This document shows, one piece after another, positions 19,315 through 29,975 of a DNA stretch of 64,000 bases. The notes below the pieces were generated by a model. The model made no database searches and had not been told where the DNA came from. It was given only the letters and a program-made list of their open reading frames with translations. Numbering within the stretch: position 1 is the stretch's first letter; every line of letters starts with the position of its first letter. The stretch covers positions 1-64,000 of the forward strand of contig JAJFHD010000059.1 in the NCBI GenBank assembly GCA_021775805.1. The letters run 5' to 3'. The translations under genes were made by a program, and so were the position numbers. Source of the DNA: Alphaproteobacteria bacterium. GTDB lineage: Bacteria > Pseudomonadota > Alphaproteobacteria > Rhizobiales > JAJFHC01.

Positions 19315-21246
19315 ATGTACGAACTCATTGTCTTCCTGCCGCTCATCGGGGCGATTGTTGCAGGTTTTTTTGGCAAGACCATCGGCGAAAAAGGGTCGAT
19401 GTATTTGACATCGGGTTTTCTTGTTGCCAGCGCCATCCTGTCCTGGGTCGCCCTGTTCCAGGTTGGCTTCGGGCATCAGACCGAAAAGGTCCAGGTCTTC
19501 CAGTGGATCAGTTCCGGGGCCCTGGAAATCAACTGGGCGTTCCGCATCGATACTTTGACCGCCGTCATGCTCGTGGTGGTCAACACCGTGTCGTCGCTCG
19601 TTCACATTTATTCCATTGGCTACATGAGCCACGATCCCCACCAGCCGCGGTTCTTTTCCTATCTGTCCCTGTTCACCTTTGCCATGCTCATGCTGGTTAC
19701 GTCGGACAACTTCGTACAGATGTTCTTTGGCTGGGAAGGTGTGGGCCTGGCCTCTTACCTGCTGATCGGCTTCTGGTTTCACAAACCGTCAGCCAATGCC
19801 GCAGCCATCAAGGCATTCGTCGTAAACCGGATCGGTGATTTCGGGTTTGCCCTGGGCATCTTCGCCATCTTCATGATTTTCGACTCTGTGGAATTCGACA
19901 CCGTGTTCGAAGGCGCCAAGGGTCAGGTCGGACAGACATTCAACTTCCTGGGGTATCAGGTCGATGTCCTGACGACGATTTGCCTGCTGTTGTTCATGGG
20001 CGCCATGGGCAAATCGGCCCAGTTCCTGCTGCACACCTGGTTGCCGGACGCCATGGAGGGCCCGACACCGGTGTCGGCGCTGATCCATGCGGCGACCATG
20101 GTGACCGCGGGCGTGTTTCTTGTGGCCAGATGCTCGCCTCTGTTTGAACTGTCGTCGTCTGCAATGCTGGTTGTCACGATCATCGGGGCGACGACCGCCT
20201 TCTTCGCCGCCACAGTCGGTGTTGCCCAGAACGATATCAAACGCGTGATTGCCTATTCGACCTGTTCCCAACTCGGGTACATGTTTGTGGCCCTGGGCGT
20301 CGGTGCCTATGGCATTGCGATCTTCCACCTGTTCACCCACGCTTTCTTCAAGGCGCTGTTGTTCCTGGGATCCGGGTCTGTCATTCACGCCATGTCGGAC
20401 GAGCAGGACATGCGGCGGATGGGCGGGCTGTTCCCGCATCTGAAGAAAACCTGGGCGATGATGCTGATCGGCACGATCGCCCTGACGGGTTTTCCGTTGA
20501 CGGCAGGTTTCTTCTCCAAGGATGCCGTCATCGAGGCAGCTTTCGTGGGGCACAACGCGGCCGCCGGGTATGCCTTTACCCTTCTCGTGGTCGCCGCGTT
20601 CCTGACGTCGTTCTACTCCTGGCGTCTGATGTTCATGACTTTCCACGGCAAGACGCGCGCGTCGGCTGAAGTCATGAGCCATATCCACGAGTCGCCAAAC
20701 GTCATGCTGGTGCCGCTTTACATCCTGGCTCTCGGTTCGCTTTTTGCGGGCGTAATCTTCGCCGGTTACTTTGTTGGCCATCACGAGGGCGATTTCTGGG
20801 CCAAGGCTTTGTTCCGGGCGGATGGAAACAACATCGTCGAGGAAATCCACCATGTGCCGTTGTGGGTGAAGGCGTCGCCTTTCGTGGTCATGGTCCTGGG
20901 CTTCATCCTGGCGTGGTACTGCTACATCAAACGCCCGGACGTGCCTGGAAAGATCGCGGCACAACACAGCGTTGCCTACAAGTTCCTGCTCAACAAATGG
21001 TACTTTGACGAGATCTACGACTATATGTTCGTGCGGTCCGCCAAGTGGATCGGCCGGTTTTTCTGGAAGCAGGGAGACGGCTGGTTGATTGATGGCTTTG
21101 GACCAGACGGCATCGCTGCACGGGTGGTCGACATCACCAACCGGATTGTCAGATTGCAGACCGGATTTGTCTATCACTACGCCTTCGCCATGCTTATCGG
21201 TGTTGCGGCCCTGATCACCTACTACATGTTTTGGGGAGTGCATTGA
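19315..21246 (+). CDS. nuoL: NADH-quinone oxidoreductase subunit L
   Basis: A 643-residue Mrp-antiporter-like proton-pumping subunit of complex I with about 16 transmembrane helices. Key membrane residues are visible in [18 protein letters not shown] (conserved Glu) and [20 protein letters not shown] (conserved Lys), along with [19 protein letters not shown]. The C-terminal part carries the long lateral helix region. It starts 5 bp after nuoK, and its TGA overlaps the nuoM ATG. Confidence 0.97.
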   Translation: MYELIVFLPLIGAIVAGFFGKTIGEKGSMYLTSGFLVASAILSWVALFQVGFGHQTEKVQVFQWISSGALEINWAFRIDTLTAVMLVVVNTVSSLVHIYSIGYMSHDPHQPRFFSYLSLFTFAMLMLVTSDNFVQMFFGWEGVGLASYLLIGFWFHKPSANAAAIKAFVVNRIGDFGFALGIFAIFMIFDSVEFDTVFEGAKGQVGQTFNFLGYQVDVLTTICLLLFMGAMGKSAQFLLHTWLPDAMEGPTPVSALIHAATMVTAGVFLVARCSPLFELSSSAMLVVTIIGATTAFFAATVGVAQNDIKRVIAYSTCSQLGYMFVALGVGAYGIAIFHLFTHAFFKALLFLGSGSVIHAMSDEQDMRRMGGLFPHLKKTWAMMLIGTIALTGFPLTAGFFSKDAVIEAAFVGHNAAAGYAFTLLVVAAFLTSFYSWRLMFMTFHGKTRASAEVMSHIHESPNVMLVPLYILALGSLFAGVIFAGYFVGHHEGDFWAKALFRADGNNIVEEIHHVPLWVKASPFVVMVLGFILAWYCYIKRPDVPGKIAAQHSVAYKFLLNKWYFDEIYDYMFVRSAKWIGRFFWKQGDGWLIDGFGPDGIAARVVDITNRIVRLQTGFVYHYAFAMLIGVAALITYYMFWGVH

Positions 21247-22763
21247 TGAGCAACTGGCCTTATCTGCTTTCGCTTGTCACGTTCCTGCCGATGGTGGGGG
21301 CGCTCTTCATTTTCGCCATTCCCGGCAATGATGAGATTTCCGTGCGCAATGCCAAGGGCGTGGCGTTATGGACGACGATCGGTACCTTCATCGTCTCGCT
21401 GGCGATCTGGATTGGCTTTGACACAGAAACCGCCGGTTTTCAGTTCGTCGAAAAAACCGATTGGCTGGGCGGCACCATAAAGTATCACATGGGTGTTGAT
21501 GGCATTTCGATGCTGTTCGTCATCCTGACCACGTTCCTGATGCCGGGCTGCATCCTCGCCAGCTGGCGGTCGATCGAAACCCGCGTCAAGGAATACATGA
21601 TCGCCTTCCTGGTGCTCGAAACCCTGATGATCGGGGTTTTCTGTGCCCTCGACCTGGTGCTGTTCTATCTGTTCTTCGAAGGCGGCCTGATCCCCATGTT
21701 CCTGATTATCGGGGTCTGGGGCGGCGTGCGCCGGGTATATGCCAGTTTCAAGTTCTTCCTCTATACACTGGCCGGATCCGTCCTCATGTTGCTGGCCATC
21801 ATGGCAATGTATCTGACTGCCGGCACCACGGATATCCCGACACTCCTGACCTACAACTTCCCGCCTGGTATGCAGACCTGGTTGTGGTTGGCGTTCTTCG
21901 CGTCTTTCGCCGTCAAAATGCCGATGTGGCCGGTCCACACCTGGTTGCCTGACGCCCATGTGGAAGCACCAACCGCCGGCTCGGTTATCCTGGCAGCAAT
22001 CCTCCTGAAAATGGGCGGATACGGTTTCCTGCGCTTCTCACTGCCGATGTTCCCGGTAGCGTCCGCTGATTTCGCACCGCTTGTCTACGGCTTGAGCATC
22101 ATAGCGATTATCTATACCTCGCTGGTTGCCCTGATGCAGGAAGACATCAAGAAACTGATTGCCTATTCCTCAGTGGCCCACATGGGCTTTGTAACCATGG
22201 GGATATTCACGGCAACCCAGCAGGGCGTGCAGGGCGGTATTTTCCAGATGTTGTCACACGGGATCGTTTCGGGCGCATTGTTCCTGTGCGTCGGCGTAGT
22301 TTATGACCGGATGCACACACGTGAAATTGCGGCCTATGGCGGCCTCGTCAACCGAATGCCGATCTACGCCTTCACCTTCATGGTGTTCACACTGGCAAAT
22401 GTCGGCTTGCCCGGAACCAGTGGCTTTGTGGGCGAATTCCTGACGCTTGTCGGTGCCTTCAAAGCCAATACGCTCGTCGCGTTTCTGGCAACGATCGGGG
22501 TGATTCTGAGTGCTGCATATGCACTATGGCTCTACCGCAAGGTGATTTTCGGCAAGCTGGAAAAGGAAAGCCTGCGGTCGATCACCGATATGAATGTTCG
22601 CGAGATTGCAATTCTGGCGCCGCTGATCTTCCTGACAATCCTGTTTGGCGTCTACCCGGCACCGATCATGGACGTAACCGCTGCCTCGGTTGACAATCTG
22701 ATCGCCAATTACCAGTCGTCGCTTGCCGCTTTCGAAGCCTCAAGCGTCGCCGCTTTAGATTAA
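21246..22763 (+). CDS. nuoM: NADH-quinone oxidoreductase subunit M
   Basis: About 505 residues; the second antiporter-like proton-pumping subunit. Conserved parts include [18 protein letters not shown] (membrane Glu), [19 protein letters not shown] (membrane Lys region) and the HMGF and [13 protein letters not shown] segments. I use the ATG at 21246 (TGATG overlap with the nuoL stop); an ATG 15 bp upstream lies inside nuoL. Confidence 0.97.
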   Translation: MSNWPYLLSLVTFLPMVGALFIFAIPGNDEISVRNAKGVALWTTIGTFIVSLAIWIGFDTETAGFQFVEKTDWLGGTIKYHMGVDGISMLFVILTTFLMPGCILASWRSIETRVKEYMIAFLVLETLMIGVFCALDLVLFYLFFEGGLIPMFLIIGVWGGVRRVYASFKFFLYTLAGSVLMLLAIMAMYLTAGTTDIPTLLTYNFPPGMQTWLWLAFFASFAVKMPMWPVHTWLPDAHVEAPTAGSVILAAILLKMGGYGFLRFSLPMFPVASADFAPLVYGLSIIAIIYTSLVALMQEDIKKLIAYSSVAHMGFVTMGIFTATQQGVQGGIFQMLSHGIVSGALFLCVGVVYDRMHTREIAAYGGLVNRMPIYAFTFMVFTLANVGLPGTSGFVGEFLTLVGAFKANTLVAFLATIGVILSAAYALWLYRKVIFGKLEKESLRSITDMNVREIAILAPLIFLTILFGVYPAPIMDVTAASVDNLIANYQSSLAAFEASSVAALD

Positions 22764-22773
22764 GGTGCAGGTC

Positions 22774-24216
22774 ATGCAGCCATCACCCTTCATAATCGCT
22801 GATCTTGTGACCGCTCTTCCCGAGATCCTCCTGGCGTTGGGGGCGATGGCTCTTCTCATGCTTGGTGCGTTCCGTGAGCGGACCGCCGATGCCATCAGTT
22901 GGCTAAGTGTGATGCTGTTGTTGATCGCGCTGGTAATCGTCGTTTTCTTCACCCCTGAAAAAGCCTCGGCCTTTGGCGGCAGTTTTGTCGTCGACGCCTT
23001 CTCTCATTTCATGAAAGTTCTGACGCTGGCGGCCTCCGCGGTCGCGATCGTGATGTCGAACCATTTTATCAAGGCGGAGCGATTTCAGAACTTCGAGTAT
23101 CCGATACTGATCGTACTGGCCACGCTTGGCATGCTGATGATGATATCGGCGAACGATCTGATTGCGCTGTACATGGGCCTGGAGCTTCAGAGCCTGGCAC
23201 TTTACGTGATTGCTTCGATCAACCGGGATTCTGTGAGATCGACCGAAGCCGGCCTGAAGTACTTTGTGCTTGGGGCCCTGTCGTCCGGTATGCTTCTGTA
23301 CGGGTGTTCCCTTGTCTACGGTTTCACCGGCCACACCGGGTTCGCAGAGATCGCCGCCGCTCTCAAGACCGACGCCGGCGGTTTGGGGCTGACATTCGGA
23401 CTCGTGTTCATTATGGCAGGTCTCGCCTTCAAGGTTTCGGCAGTGCCGTTTCACATGTGGACGCCCGACGTCTACGAAGGGGCGCCGACACCGGTCACCG
23501 CCTTTTTCGCCGCCGCGCCCAAGATTGCGGCCATGGCCATGTTCATCCGCGTCATGGTTTCGGCGTTTCCGGAGATCACTGTTCAGTGGCAGCAGATCCT
23601 GGTTTTTGTGTCGATCGCATCCATGGTCCTGGGGGCTTTCGCCGCAATCGGACAACGCAACATCAAGCGGCTGATGGCATACAGTTCGATCGGCCACATG
23701 GGCTTCGCGCTCGTCGGACTGGCATCTGGTACTGAAGACGGCGTGATGGGGGTTATTGTTTACCTCGCCATCTATCTCTTTATGACCCTGGGTACATTTG
23801 CCTGCATTCTCTCAATGCGGCGCAAGGAAGGTGCGGTTGAGGAAATCGACGATCTGGCCGGACTGGCAAAGAATGATCCGATGATGGCGTTTATCCTGGC
23901 AATGCTGATGTTTTCCCTTGCCGGAATTCCGCCACTTGCAGGATTTTTTGCAAAGTTCTACGTCTTCCTGGCGGCAATTGACGCCGAGCTTTACGCCCTC
24001 GCGGTTATCGGGGTTCTGGCCAGCGTCGTTGGTGCTTTCTATTACCTCAGGATCGTCAAGGTCATGTATTTCGACGAACCGACCGACGAATTCGACCCCA
24101 TGCCGATGGAACTGAAGGCCGTACTCGGCGTGACAGGCGTGTTTGTCATTCTTTTCTTCGTCTATCCCGGACCCTTGATTTCGGCAGCGGCAATTGCAGC
24201 CGCTTCCTTGTTCTGA
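22774..24216 (+). CDS. nuoN: NADH-quinone oxidoreductase subunit N
   Basis: About 480 residues; the third antiporter-like subunit and last gene of the operon. Motifs [16 protein letters not shown] (membrane Glu), [20 protein letters not shown] (membrane Lys) and [16 protein letters not shown] are intact. The ATG at 22774 with AAGGTG upstream is preferred; a GTG at 22765 would add three residues. The next gene, birA, begins only 3 bp after its stop, so transcription probably continues into birA and the RNase J gene. Confidence 0.96.
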   Translation: MQPSPFIIADLVTALPEILLALGAMALLMLGAFRERTADAISWLSVMLLLIALVIVVFFTPEKASAFGGSFVVDAFSHFMKVLTLAASAVAIVMSNHFIKAERFQNFEYPILIVLATLGMLMMISANDLIALYMGLELQSLALYVIASINRDSVRSTEAGLKYFVLGALSSGMLLYGCSLVYGFTGHTGFAEIAAALKTDAGGLGLTFGLVFIMAGLAFKVSAVPFHMWTPDVYEGAPTPVTAFFAAAPKIAAMAMFIRVMVSAFPEITVQWQQILVFVSIASMVLGAFAAIGQRNIKRLMAYSSIGHMGFALVGLASGTEDGVMGVIVYLAIYLFMTLGTFACILSMRRKEGAVEEIDDLAGLAKNDPMMAFILAMLMFSLAGIPPLAGFFAKFYVFLAAIDAELYALAVIGVLASVVGAFYYLRIVKVMYFDEPTDEFDPMPMELKAVLGVTGVFVILFFVYPGPLISAAAIAAASLF

Positions 24217-24219
24217 TCT

Positions 24220-25023
24220 GTGAAGGGTTCATCCCGCGTGCATGGCCTGCCGTCCGGTTACGATCTGGTGGTGTACGAGACCATCGACTCGACCAATGCG
24301 GAAGCCCTGAGGGGGGCTCTGTCCGGTGTCGAGGGTCCTTTGTGGATCCTGGCCGGTGAGCAAACTCAAGGCAGGGGGCGCCGTGGCCGTCTCTGGGAAT
24401 CCCGAACCGGCAACATGTATGCAAGTTTGCTGCTCAAGGTAACGGGCCCCGCAACCAAGCTGACGGAACTGGGATTTGTGACCGGCCTTGCAATTTATGA
24501 CGCCGTGATCCAGTCTCTGCCGGCAAATGACGAACGCGTGTCGATTAAATGGCCCAATGACCTGCTCATTGGCGGGGCAAAGACGTCGGGCATGTTGATG
24601 GAAAGCAGCAATCCAGGCGGAAACGGGCGCTGGCCGCTGGCTATTGGCATCGGCATAAACGTGGTTGAGCACCCGGAAGGAACGCCGTACCCGGCAACCC
24701 ATCTTCATGAGCATGGGTCGACCGTTATGCCTGAATTGTTGTTGCAACGCCTGGCGTTTGCGTTTGACGGTTGGCATTCAATTTGGGCGGAAGGCCACGG
24801 GTTCGACCGGATCCTGGGCGCCTGGGCCGACCGCGCTTCGGGCAAGGGGGAAACTGTGCAGGTGAATTACGGCGATCGCACGCTGGAAGGAACATTCCAA
24901 GATATCGATGAAGCTGGTGCCTTGTTGCTTCGGCTCGATGATGGATCCGTCGAACGTGTCATGGCCGGTGACCTGTTCCTGACAAGAAAGGGCGTCCCTG
25001 AGGCGTCAGGCCAGAGCCAATGA
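24220..25023 (+). CDS. birA: Biotin--[acetyl-CoA-carboxylase] ligase (BirA, catalytic domain only)
   Basis: A 267-residue biotin protein ligase that biotinylates the carboxyl-carrier protein. The biotinyl-AMP loop GEQTQGRGRRGRLW (about 46-59), SIKWPNDLLIGGAKTSGML with the catalytic Lys, and the C-terminal SH3-like domain are visible. There is no N-terminal winged-helix domain, so it should not act as the biotin repressor. The start is GTG, 3 bp after nuoN; the stop overlaps the RNase J start (ATGA). The position downstream of nuoN is conserved in Rhizobiales. Confidence 0.93.
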   Translation: MKGSSRVHGLPSGYDLVVYETIDSTNAEALRGALSGVEGPLWILAGEQTQGRGRRGRLWESRTGNMYASLLLKVTGPATKLTELGFVTGLAIYDAVIQSLPANDERVSIKWPNDLLIGGAKTSGMLMESSNPGGNGRWPLAIGIGINVVEHPEGTPYPATHLHEHGSTVMPELLLQRLAFAFDGWHSIWAEGHGFDRILGAWADRASGKGETVQVNYGDRTLEGTFQDIDEAGALLLRLDDGSVERVMAGDLFLTRKGVPEASGQSQ

Positions 25024-26702
25024 ACTCTCCAGAACCCAAGGCCACGGACGAACTTGTCTTTGTACCGCTGGGCGGTGCCGGTGAAATCGGCATGAATCTT
25101 TACCTCTATGGTCTGGGTGATGAAAAGAACCGTCAATGGCTTATGGTCGATCTCGGCGTGCGCTTTGGCGACAGCCGTGATCCGGGGATCGATGTGGTGT
25201 TTCCCGACATCGCCTTCATCGAAGCGCAGAAGGACCGGTTGGCAGGGATTGTTCTGACCCATGCCCACGAGGATCATTTTGGCGCTGTCATTGACTTGTG
25301 GCCGAGATTGCGGGCGCCGATCTACGCGACACCGTTCACCACAATCCTTCTGAAGGCCAAGATTGCCGAATACGGCGGTGATGCCGAGATAGATATCCGG
25401 GAAGTGCCGTGCGGTTCACGTCTCGACATTGGCCCCTTCGATGTCGAGTTCATTGCGGTCACGCATTCGATTCCGGAGCCCAATGCGCTGGCGATCCGAA
25501 CCGGGGCAGGGAACATCCTGCATACGGGTGACTGGAAGATTGACGATACCCCGATGCTGGGCGCGCCGATGGCCGTGGACCGTCTGAAAGCGCTCGGCGA
25601 CGAGGGCTGCCGGGTGCTTGTCTGCGACTCGACGAATGTTCTGAGGGACGGTGTTTCTCCGTCGGAAACAGAGATCGCCGAAGGACTGGCCAAAGTCATT
25701 GCCGGTGCCAAGAACCGGGTGGCGGTTACGACATTTGCATCGAACGTCGGGCGTCTCCGTGCCGTCGTTCTGGCGGCGCAAAAGGCCGACCGGCACGTGG
25801 TGGTCGCCGGACGGGCCATGATGCGGGCAATAAACGCGGCACGCGAGGCCGGTTATCTGACCGACATCCATGAACTGCTGACCGAAAACGATTTTGGATA
25901 TCTGCCGCGCGACAAGGTGGTTTGCCTGTGCACCGGCAGCCAGGGCGAGGGCCGGGCAGCCCTGGCGCGGATTGCCAGCAGCACACATCCAAACATAACC
26001 CTCAATGCCGATGACATGGTGATTTTTTCCTCCAAGACGATCCCGGGAAACGAAAAGTCGGTTGCCGCGGTCCAGAACCGCCTGGCAGAACAGGGGGTTG
26101 AAATCGTCACGGCAGACGATCACCTGGTCCATGTAACCGGGCACCCGCGGCGCGGTGAAATGAAACAGATGTATGACTGGGTTCGCCCGCAGTCGGCAAT
26201 TCCGATGCATGGTGAACTGCGCCATCTCCATGAGCACGTCCACTTTGCCAAGAAGCTTGGCGTAACTGAAAGTATGGCCGTGTTGAACGGCAATGTGGCA
26301 AGGATTTCGCCTGGTCCACTGGCGTTGATCGGCGAGGTTGAGTCCGGCGAATTGTTCATGGATGGCCGGGTCATCATCGAGGCAGACGATGGAACCGTAA
26401 GGGAGCGCCGCAAGCTGTCTTACGTGGGTACGGTTTGTGTATCGATCGTTATGGATCAGCACGGTGATCTGCTGTGCGATCCGATCATCGACTTGTACGG
26501 TCTTCCTCAAACCGACGCGGCCGGCAGGGATCTGGGTGATACGCTGTTTGATGCGCTTGAAACGGTACTGAACTCGCTGCCCAAGAAAAAGCGCCGCGAC
26601 GACGATTTTATCGAGGATGTCGTGTCCCGCGCAATCCGCAAGCAAGCCGACCTGGCGTGGGGCAAGAAGCCCGTTTGCCGCGTGCTGGTTTCCAGACTCT
26701 AG
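25020..26702 (+). CDS. rnj: Ribonuclease J (metallo-beta-lactamase / beta-CASP RNase)
   Basis: A 560-residue beta-CASP metallonuclease with 5'-to-3' exo- and endonuclease activity in RNA maturation and decay. Metal-binding motif HAHEDH is at 81-86. Further family landmarks are GGAGEIGMN near the N-terminus, HTGDWKIDDTP, the SSKTIPGNE beta-CASP segment and HVTGHPRRGEMKQMY. Rhizobial RNase J proteins have this length and map position. It is translationally coupled to birA through ATGA. Confidence 0.93.
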   Translation: MNSPEPKATDELVFVPLGGAGEIGMNLYLYGLGDEKNRQWLMVDLGVRFGDSRDPGIDVVFPDIAFIEAQKDRLAGIVLTHAHEDHFGAVIDLWPRLRAPIYATPFTTILLKAKIAEYGGDAEIDIREVPCGSRLDIGPFDVEFIAVTHSIPEPNALAIRTGAGNILHTGDWKIDDTPMLGAPMAVDRLKALGDEGCRVLVCDSTNVLRDGVSPSETEIAEGLAKVIAGAKNRVAVTTFASNVGRLRAVVLAAQKADRHVVVAGRAMMRAINAAREAGYLTDIHELLTENDFGYLPRDKVVCLCTGSQGEGRAALARIASSTHPNITLNADDMVIFSSKTIPGNEKSVAAVQNRLAEQGVEIVTADDHLVHVTGHPRRGEMKQMYDWVRPQSAIPMHGELRHLHEHVHFAKKLGVTESMAVLNGNVARISPGPLALIGEVESGELFMDGRVIIEADDGTVRERRKLSYVGTVCVSIVMDQHGDLLCDPIIDLYGLPQTDAAGRDLGDTLFDALETVLNSLPKKKRRDDDFIEDVVSRAIRKQADLAWGKKPVCRVLVSRL

Positions 26703-26805
26703 AAAAATGGACCAGACATATGCGGCGATCCGCTCGTTGCGGTCGAGGTCTCTCCCGCTGTAGGTGTTTGCCACAGAAAAGCATGTCACTCAGGAGATAC
26801 AGTCA

Positions 26806-27210
26806 ATGATTGGCCGGTTGAACCATGTCGCCATAGCGGTCCCGGATCTTGAGGCGGGAATTGCGGTCTATCGCAACACGCTCGGGGCCCGGGTTACGTC
26901 TCCCGAAGCCATTCCTGAACATGGTGTCACGGTGGTCTTTGTCGAACTGCCAAACACCAAAGTCGAGCTCCTTGAACCGCTCGGCGAGGGATCCCCGATT
27001 GCCGGTTATCTCGAAAAGAACCCCGCCGGTGGCATCCACCATATCTGTTACGAGGTTGACGATATTATTGTTGCCCGAGACAGGCTTATGGAAGACGGGG
27101 CACGCGTTCTCGGTAACGGAGAACCCAAGATTGGCGCCCACGGCAAGCCGGTGCTGTTTCTCCATCCGAAAGATTTCTGCGGTACCCTGGTCGAGTTGGA
27201 ACAGGTATAG
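26806..27210 (+). CDS. mce: Methylmalonyl-CoA epimerase
   Basis: A 134-residue vicinal-oxygen-chelate-fold enzyme that interconverts (R)- and (S)-methylmalonyl-CoA in propionyl-CoA catabolism. Metal ligands are in RLNHVAIAVPD (His), the GIHHICYEVDD segment (His) and the C-terminal FCGTLVELEQV (Glu). The ATG at 26806 follows AGGAGAT (26792-26798); an upstream in-frame start lacks this. Its position between RNase J and DUF1467 is a common alphaproteobacterial arrangement. Confidence 0.93.
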   Translation: MIGRLNHVAIAVPDLEAGIAVYRNTLGARVTSPEAIPEHGVTVVFVELPNTKVELLEPLGEGSPIAGYLEKNPAGGIHHICYEVDDIIVARDRLMEDGARVLGNGEPKIGAHGKPVLFLHPKDFCGTLVELEQV

Positions 27211-27234
27211 GGTGTCCTGGAGAATTCTGTTTCT

Positions 27235-27284
27235 GGAGCGGGATGCGGAAACGGGTGTACGGTTTTCCGCCCGTATCCCGCTCC
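27235..27284. repeat. RIME-like palindromic element downstream of mce
   Basis: A long imperfect inverted repeat. The outer arms GGAGCGGGAT (27235-27244) and ATCCCGCTCC (27275-27284) pair perfectly. The inner arms GCGGAAA (27245-27251) and TTTCCGC (27264-27270) also pair, leaving a four-base bulge. A short A-run follows. The arm sequence recalls the intergenic palindromes scattered through Rhizobiales genomes; it could terminate mce transcription or protect the 3' end. Whether more copies exist in this genome cannot be seen here. Confidence 0.6.
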
Positions 27285-27364
27285 AAAAATGTTCAAAGCG
27301 ATCAGATTTCATGAATTATTGTCGAACCAACCATAATTCATCCTGATCTAGGAAAGAGTAGCCA

Positions 27365-27625
27365 ATGGGCCTCGTGAGTTCGATTGCAATCTACTTCGTT
27401 ATCTGGTGGCTGGTTATCTTTGCGGTGCTGCCCTGGGGGGTGCAAAACAAACACGAAGCCGGCATTGTCGATGACGTCGCCGATGACGCTGCACCTGTAA
27501 ACCCGAATCTTGGAAAGAAGGTGCTGGCGACCACGGTAATATCTGCGGTCATCTTCGCCGGGGTCTACCTGGTGATCACCAAGAATCTGATTTCCCTGGA
27601 CGATCTGCCACTGGCGCTTGGCTGA
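27365..27625 (+). CDS. DUF1467-family small membrane protein
   Basis: An 86-residue protein with two transmembrane helices, at about 5-24 (IAIYFVIWWLVIFAVLPWG) and about 55-75. A short hydrophilic loop between them includes the family motif LPWGVQNKHEAG. DUF1467 proteins are conserved in alphaproteobacteria next to mce and proS; their function is unknown. It is followed by a strong terminator. Confidence 0.88.
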   Translation: MGLVSSIAIYFVIWWLVIFAVLPWGVQNKHEAGIVDDVADDAAPVNPNLGKKVLATTVISAVIFAGVYLVITKNLISLDDLPLALG

Positions 27626-28014
27626 CACCTCGGCGTCACGCTACCGCGCTACGCGCGCCAGATTGCAAAAAGTGATTGCCCAAATAAAAAAGCAAGATCA
27701 ACATCAGTTGATCTTGCTCTAGTTTTTTTCGTCTTCATCGGCCCCGATCAGATCAGGACGGCAGCAGCATCTAGCCAAAAGCAAAAGCGCGCCGGAAGAC
27801 ATCTCCTCCCTAGCCTTGGACCGTCTCACGACACCCGAAAGGGCATTAGAGAAAGGAGGCCCACAGCCATTCTTATTGGAATTACAATAACGCACAAGTG
27901 CCGCAATTGTCATTAAAAATCACTTGAATTGCCGAAATTTAACGCAAAATCCGTAATCTGGTGCTGATTTCGCAAGTTGAAGGGTTGTTAAAACCGTCGT
28001 GATACGACTTTGCC
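27626..28014. other. Gene-free stretch between DUF1467 and the secreted unknown
   Basis: It contains the terminator at 27691-27729 and then about 285 bases that are A/T-richer towards the 3' end, probably the promoter region of the following gene. I see no coding frame that I would support and no recognisable RNA structure beyond the terminator. Confidence 0.6.
27691..27729 (+). terminator. Rho-independent terminator after DUF1467
   Basis: A perfect 12-bp stem AGCAAGATCAAC / GTTGATCTTGCT with a 4-nt loop (ATCA). A run of seven T (27723-27729) follows four bases after the stem, and an A-run precedes the stem. Confidence 0.93.
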
Positions 28015-28497
28015 ATGTTTGAAAAACCTCACGTATCGTTTTGGCCGCTGGTTGTGACCTTAATCGTCATCAATGCTTCGGCGACCCTGGCCGGTGAGCA
28101 GCTCTTGGGGGGGCAGCGGTCAATCCTCTATGAATCTCACGGTGCGGCACCGGCACACCGCAGTGGCGTTGTCTCTTCCTACGACAATCAGCGCCATCTG
28201 CAATGGCTGTGCGCACATATGCGCGAAAATGCCGATCTTTGGGGACCGGATTATGTGCCTGGACAAGACGCCTGGGGGCGGCCGGTGGCGCCAGCTGATA
28301 TCTCAACTCCTGACAGTTCTGTGAATGGACTTGAGATCGTGGTGGATCTTCCGATCGGTAACGGTCGCGGTCGGCAACGGGATCGAACCGTGTCCGCAGA
28401 AATTGTTATCGATACGTCGAGTGGTATAGTCATGGTTGGCGGGCAACCGATTGGGCGCGCTCTGCTCGCAGACATTCAGAGGAATTGTGGCCAGTGA
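28015..28497 (+). CDS. Putative exported protein of unknown function
   Basis: A 160-residue protein with a short positively charged N-terminus, a hydrophobic core (FWPLVVTLIVINASATLA) and a likely signal-peptidase site near residue 27 (TLAGE). The mature part has a segment RHLQWLCAHMRENADLWGPD followed by DAWGRPVAPADI, and a second Cys near the C-terminus (RNCGQ), so one disulfide is possible. I recognise no family. No strong ribosome binding site precedes the ATG, but composition and length suggest a real gene. It lies upstream of proS in the same direction with a 154-bp gap. Confidence 0.6.
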   Translation: MFEKPHVSFWPLVVTLIVINASATLAGEQLLGGQRSILYESHGAAPAHRSGVVSSYDNQRHLQWLCAHMRENADLWGPDYVPGQDAWGRPVAPADISTPDSSVNGLEIVVDLPIGNGRGRQRDRTVSAEIVIDTSSGIVMVGGQPIGRALLADIQRNCGQ

Positions 28498-28651
28498 CCT
28501 GGTAAACGCGGCGACGGACAGACATTCGACGTACAGTACCTCCGGCAGAGTTGTCACAGTTGTTGAAAAAGGCTTGTAATGCCGGACCATAGCAGGTTCA
28601 CTCCGCTGCGAATCCCGCACATGCCCATTTTCAGGACAAGAGCTGCAGACA

Positions 28652-29971
28652 ATGCGACTATCTCGATATTTCCTCCCCACATTGCGTGAAGACCCCAAGG
28701 AAGCCGAAATTGTTTCTCACCGTCTGATGCTGCGCGCCGGCATGGTGCGCCAGGCCAGTGCCGGGATCTATTCCTGGTTGCCGTTGGGATTCCGTGTCCT
28801 AAAGAATATCGAACGGATTGTCAGCGAGGAACAGACCCGCGCCGGGTCCCATGAATTGCTGATGCCGACGATACAATCGGCCGACCTGTGGAAGCAGAGC
28901 GGGCGTTACGACGACTACGGCAAGGAGATGCTGCGGATCAGGGACCGGCACGACCGAGAAATGCTGTACGGGCCCACCAATGAGGAATTGATCACCGACA
29001 TCTTCAAGAACGCCGTGCGGTCCTACAAGGATCTGCCGCAGCTCATGTTCCACACCCAGTGGAAGTTCCGCGATGAAATTCGCCCCAGGTTCGGGATCAT
29101 GCGCGGCCGAGAGTTCCTGATGAAGGACGGGTACTCGTTTGACCTCACTCCGGAGGCGGGACGGCGATCCTACAACAAGATGTTTGTCTCCTACCTTCGC
29201 ACGTTCGAGCGCCTGGGGTTGAAGGCGATCCCCATGGCAGCCGATACCGGGCCGATTGGCGGCGATATGAGCCACGAATTCATCATTCTTGCAGACACCG
29301 GAGAAAGCGAAGTGTTCTGCCACAAGGACCTGGTGGAAATGCAGGCCCCGGGATCCGACCTTGATTACGAGTCCGATCTCGAGCCGATCATTTCAGCCTG
29401 GACCAGCAAGTATGCAGCGACCGACGAGAAACACGACGACACCGAGTTCGAGAGCCAGGTTCCCGAAGACAAACGCATTACTGCCCGCGGTATCGAAGTA
29501 GGCCACATCTTCTTCTTTGGCTCCAAATACTCCGAGCCCTTGGGCTGTCTGGTTCAGGACTCCGAAGGCAAGCAGGTCGCCGTTGAGTCCGGTTCCTACG
29601 GTATCGGTGTTTCAAGACTGGTCGGCGGCATCATCGAAGCCAGTCACGACGAGAACGGCATCATCTGGCCGGAGTCCGTCAGTCCTTTCAAGGTCGGCCT
29701 GATCAATCTCAAGGCCGGTGACGAAAAGACCGATGCGGTGTGTACGGACTTGTACGAAACCATGAGCGATTCGGGAATCGAGGTCCTTTACGACGACACC
29801 GACGAACGCGCCGGCGCCAAGTTCTCCAAGATGGACCTGATCGGGTTGCCCTGGCAGATCATCGTCGGCCCCAAGGGCGTTGCCGCGGGAGAGTTCGAAC
29901 TCAAGAACAGGCGCTCCGGTGAACGGGTGTCGCTTGGCCGGGACGCCGTCCTTGCCCGCATGACCGGCTGA
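28652..29971 (+). CDS. proS: Prolyl-tRNA synthetase (short alphaproteobacterial type)
   Basis: A 439-residue class II aminoacyl-tRNA synthetase that charges tRNA-Pro. Class II motif 2 ([21 protein letters not shown], quoted in part) and the motif 3 region [14 protein letters not shown] are present, followed by an anticodon-binding domain. The roughly 180-residue editing insertion of the E. coli enzyme is missing, as is usual in alphaproteobacteria. It is followed after 4 bp by lolC. Confidence 0.95.
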   Translation: MRLSRYFLPTLREDPKEAEIVSHRLMLRAGMVRQASAGIYSWLPLGFRVLKNIERIVSEEQTRAGSHELLMPTIQSADLWKQSGRYDDYGKEMLRIRDRHDREMLYGPTNEELITDIFKNAVRSYKDLPQLMFHTQWKFRDEIRPRFGIMRGREFLMKDGYSFDLTPEAGRRSYNKMFVSYLRTFERLGLKAIPMAADTGPIGGDMSHEFIILADTGESEVFCHKDLVEMQAPGSDLDYESDLEPIISAWTSKYAATDEKHDDTEFESQVPEDKRITARGIEVGHIFFFGSKYSEPLGCLVQDSEGKQVAVESGSYGIGVSRLVGGIIEASHDENGIIWPESVSPFKVGLINLKAGDEKTDAVCTDLYETMSDSGIEVLYDDTDERAGAKFSKMDLIGLPWQIIVGPKGVAAGEFELKNRRSGERVSLGRDAVLARMTG

Positions 29972-29975
29972 CCCG

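Noticed and set aside
19789-21243. Minus-strand 484-codon open frame opposite nuoL
   Set aside because: A shadow frame of nuoL, rich in His, Gln, Asp and Arg. Long only because of the codon bias of the real gene.
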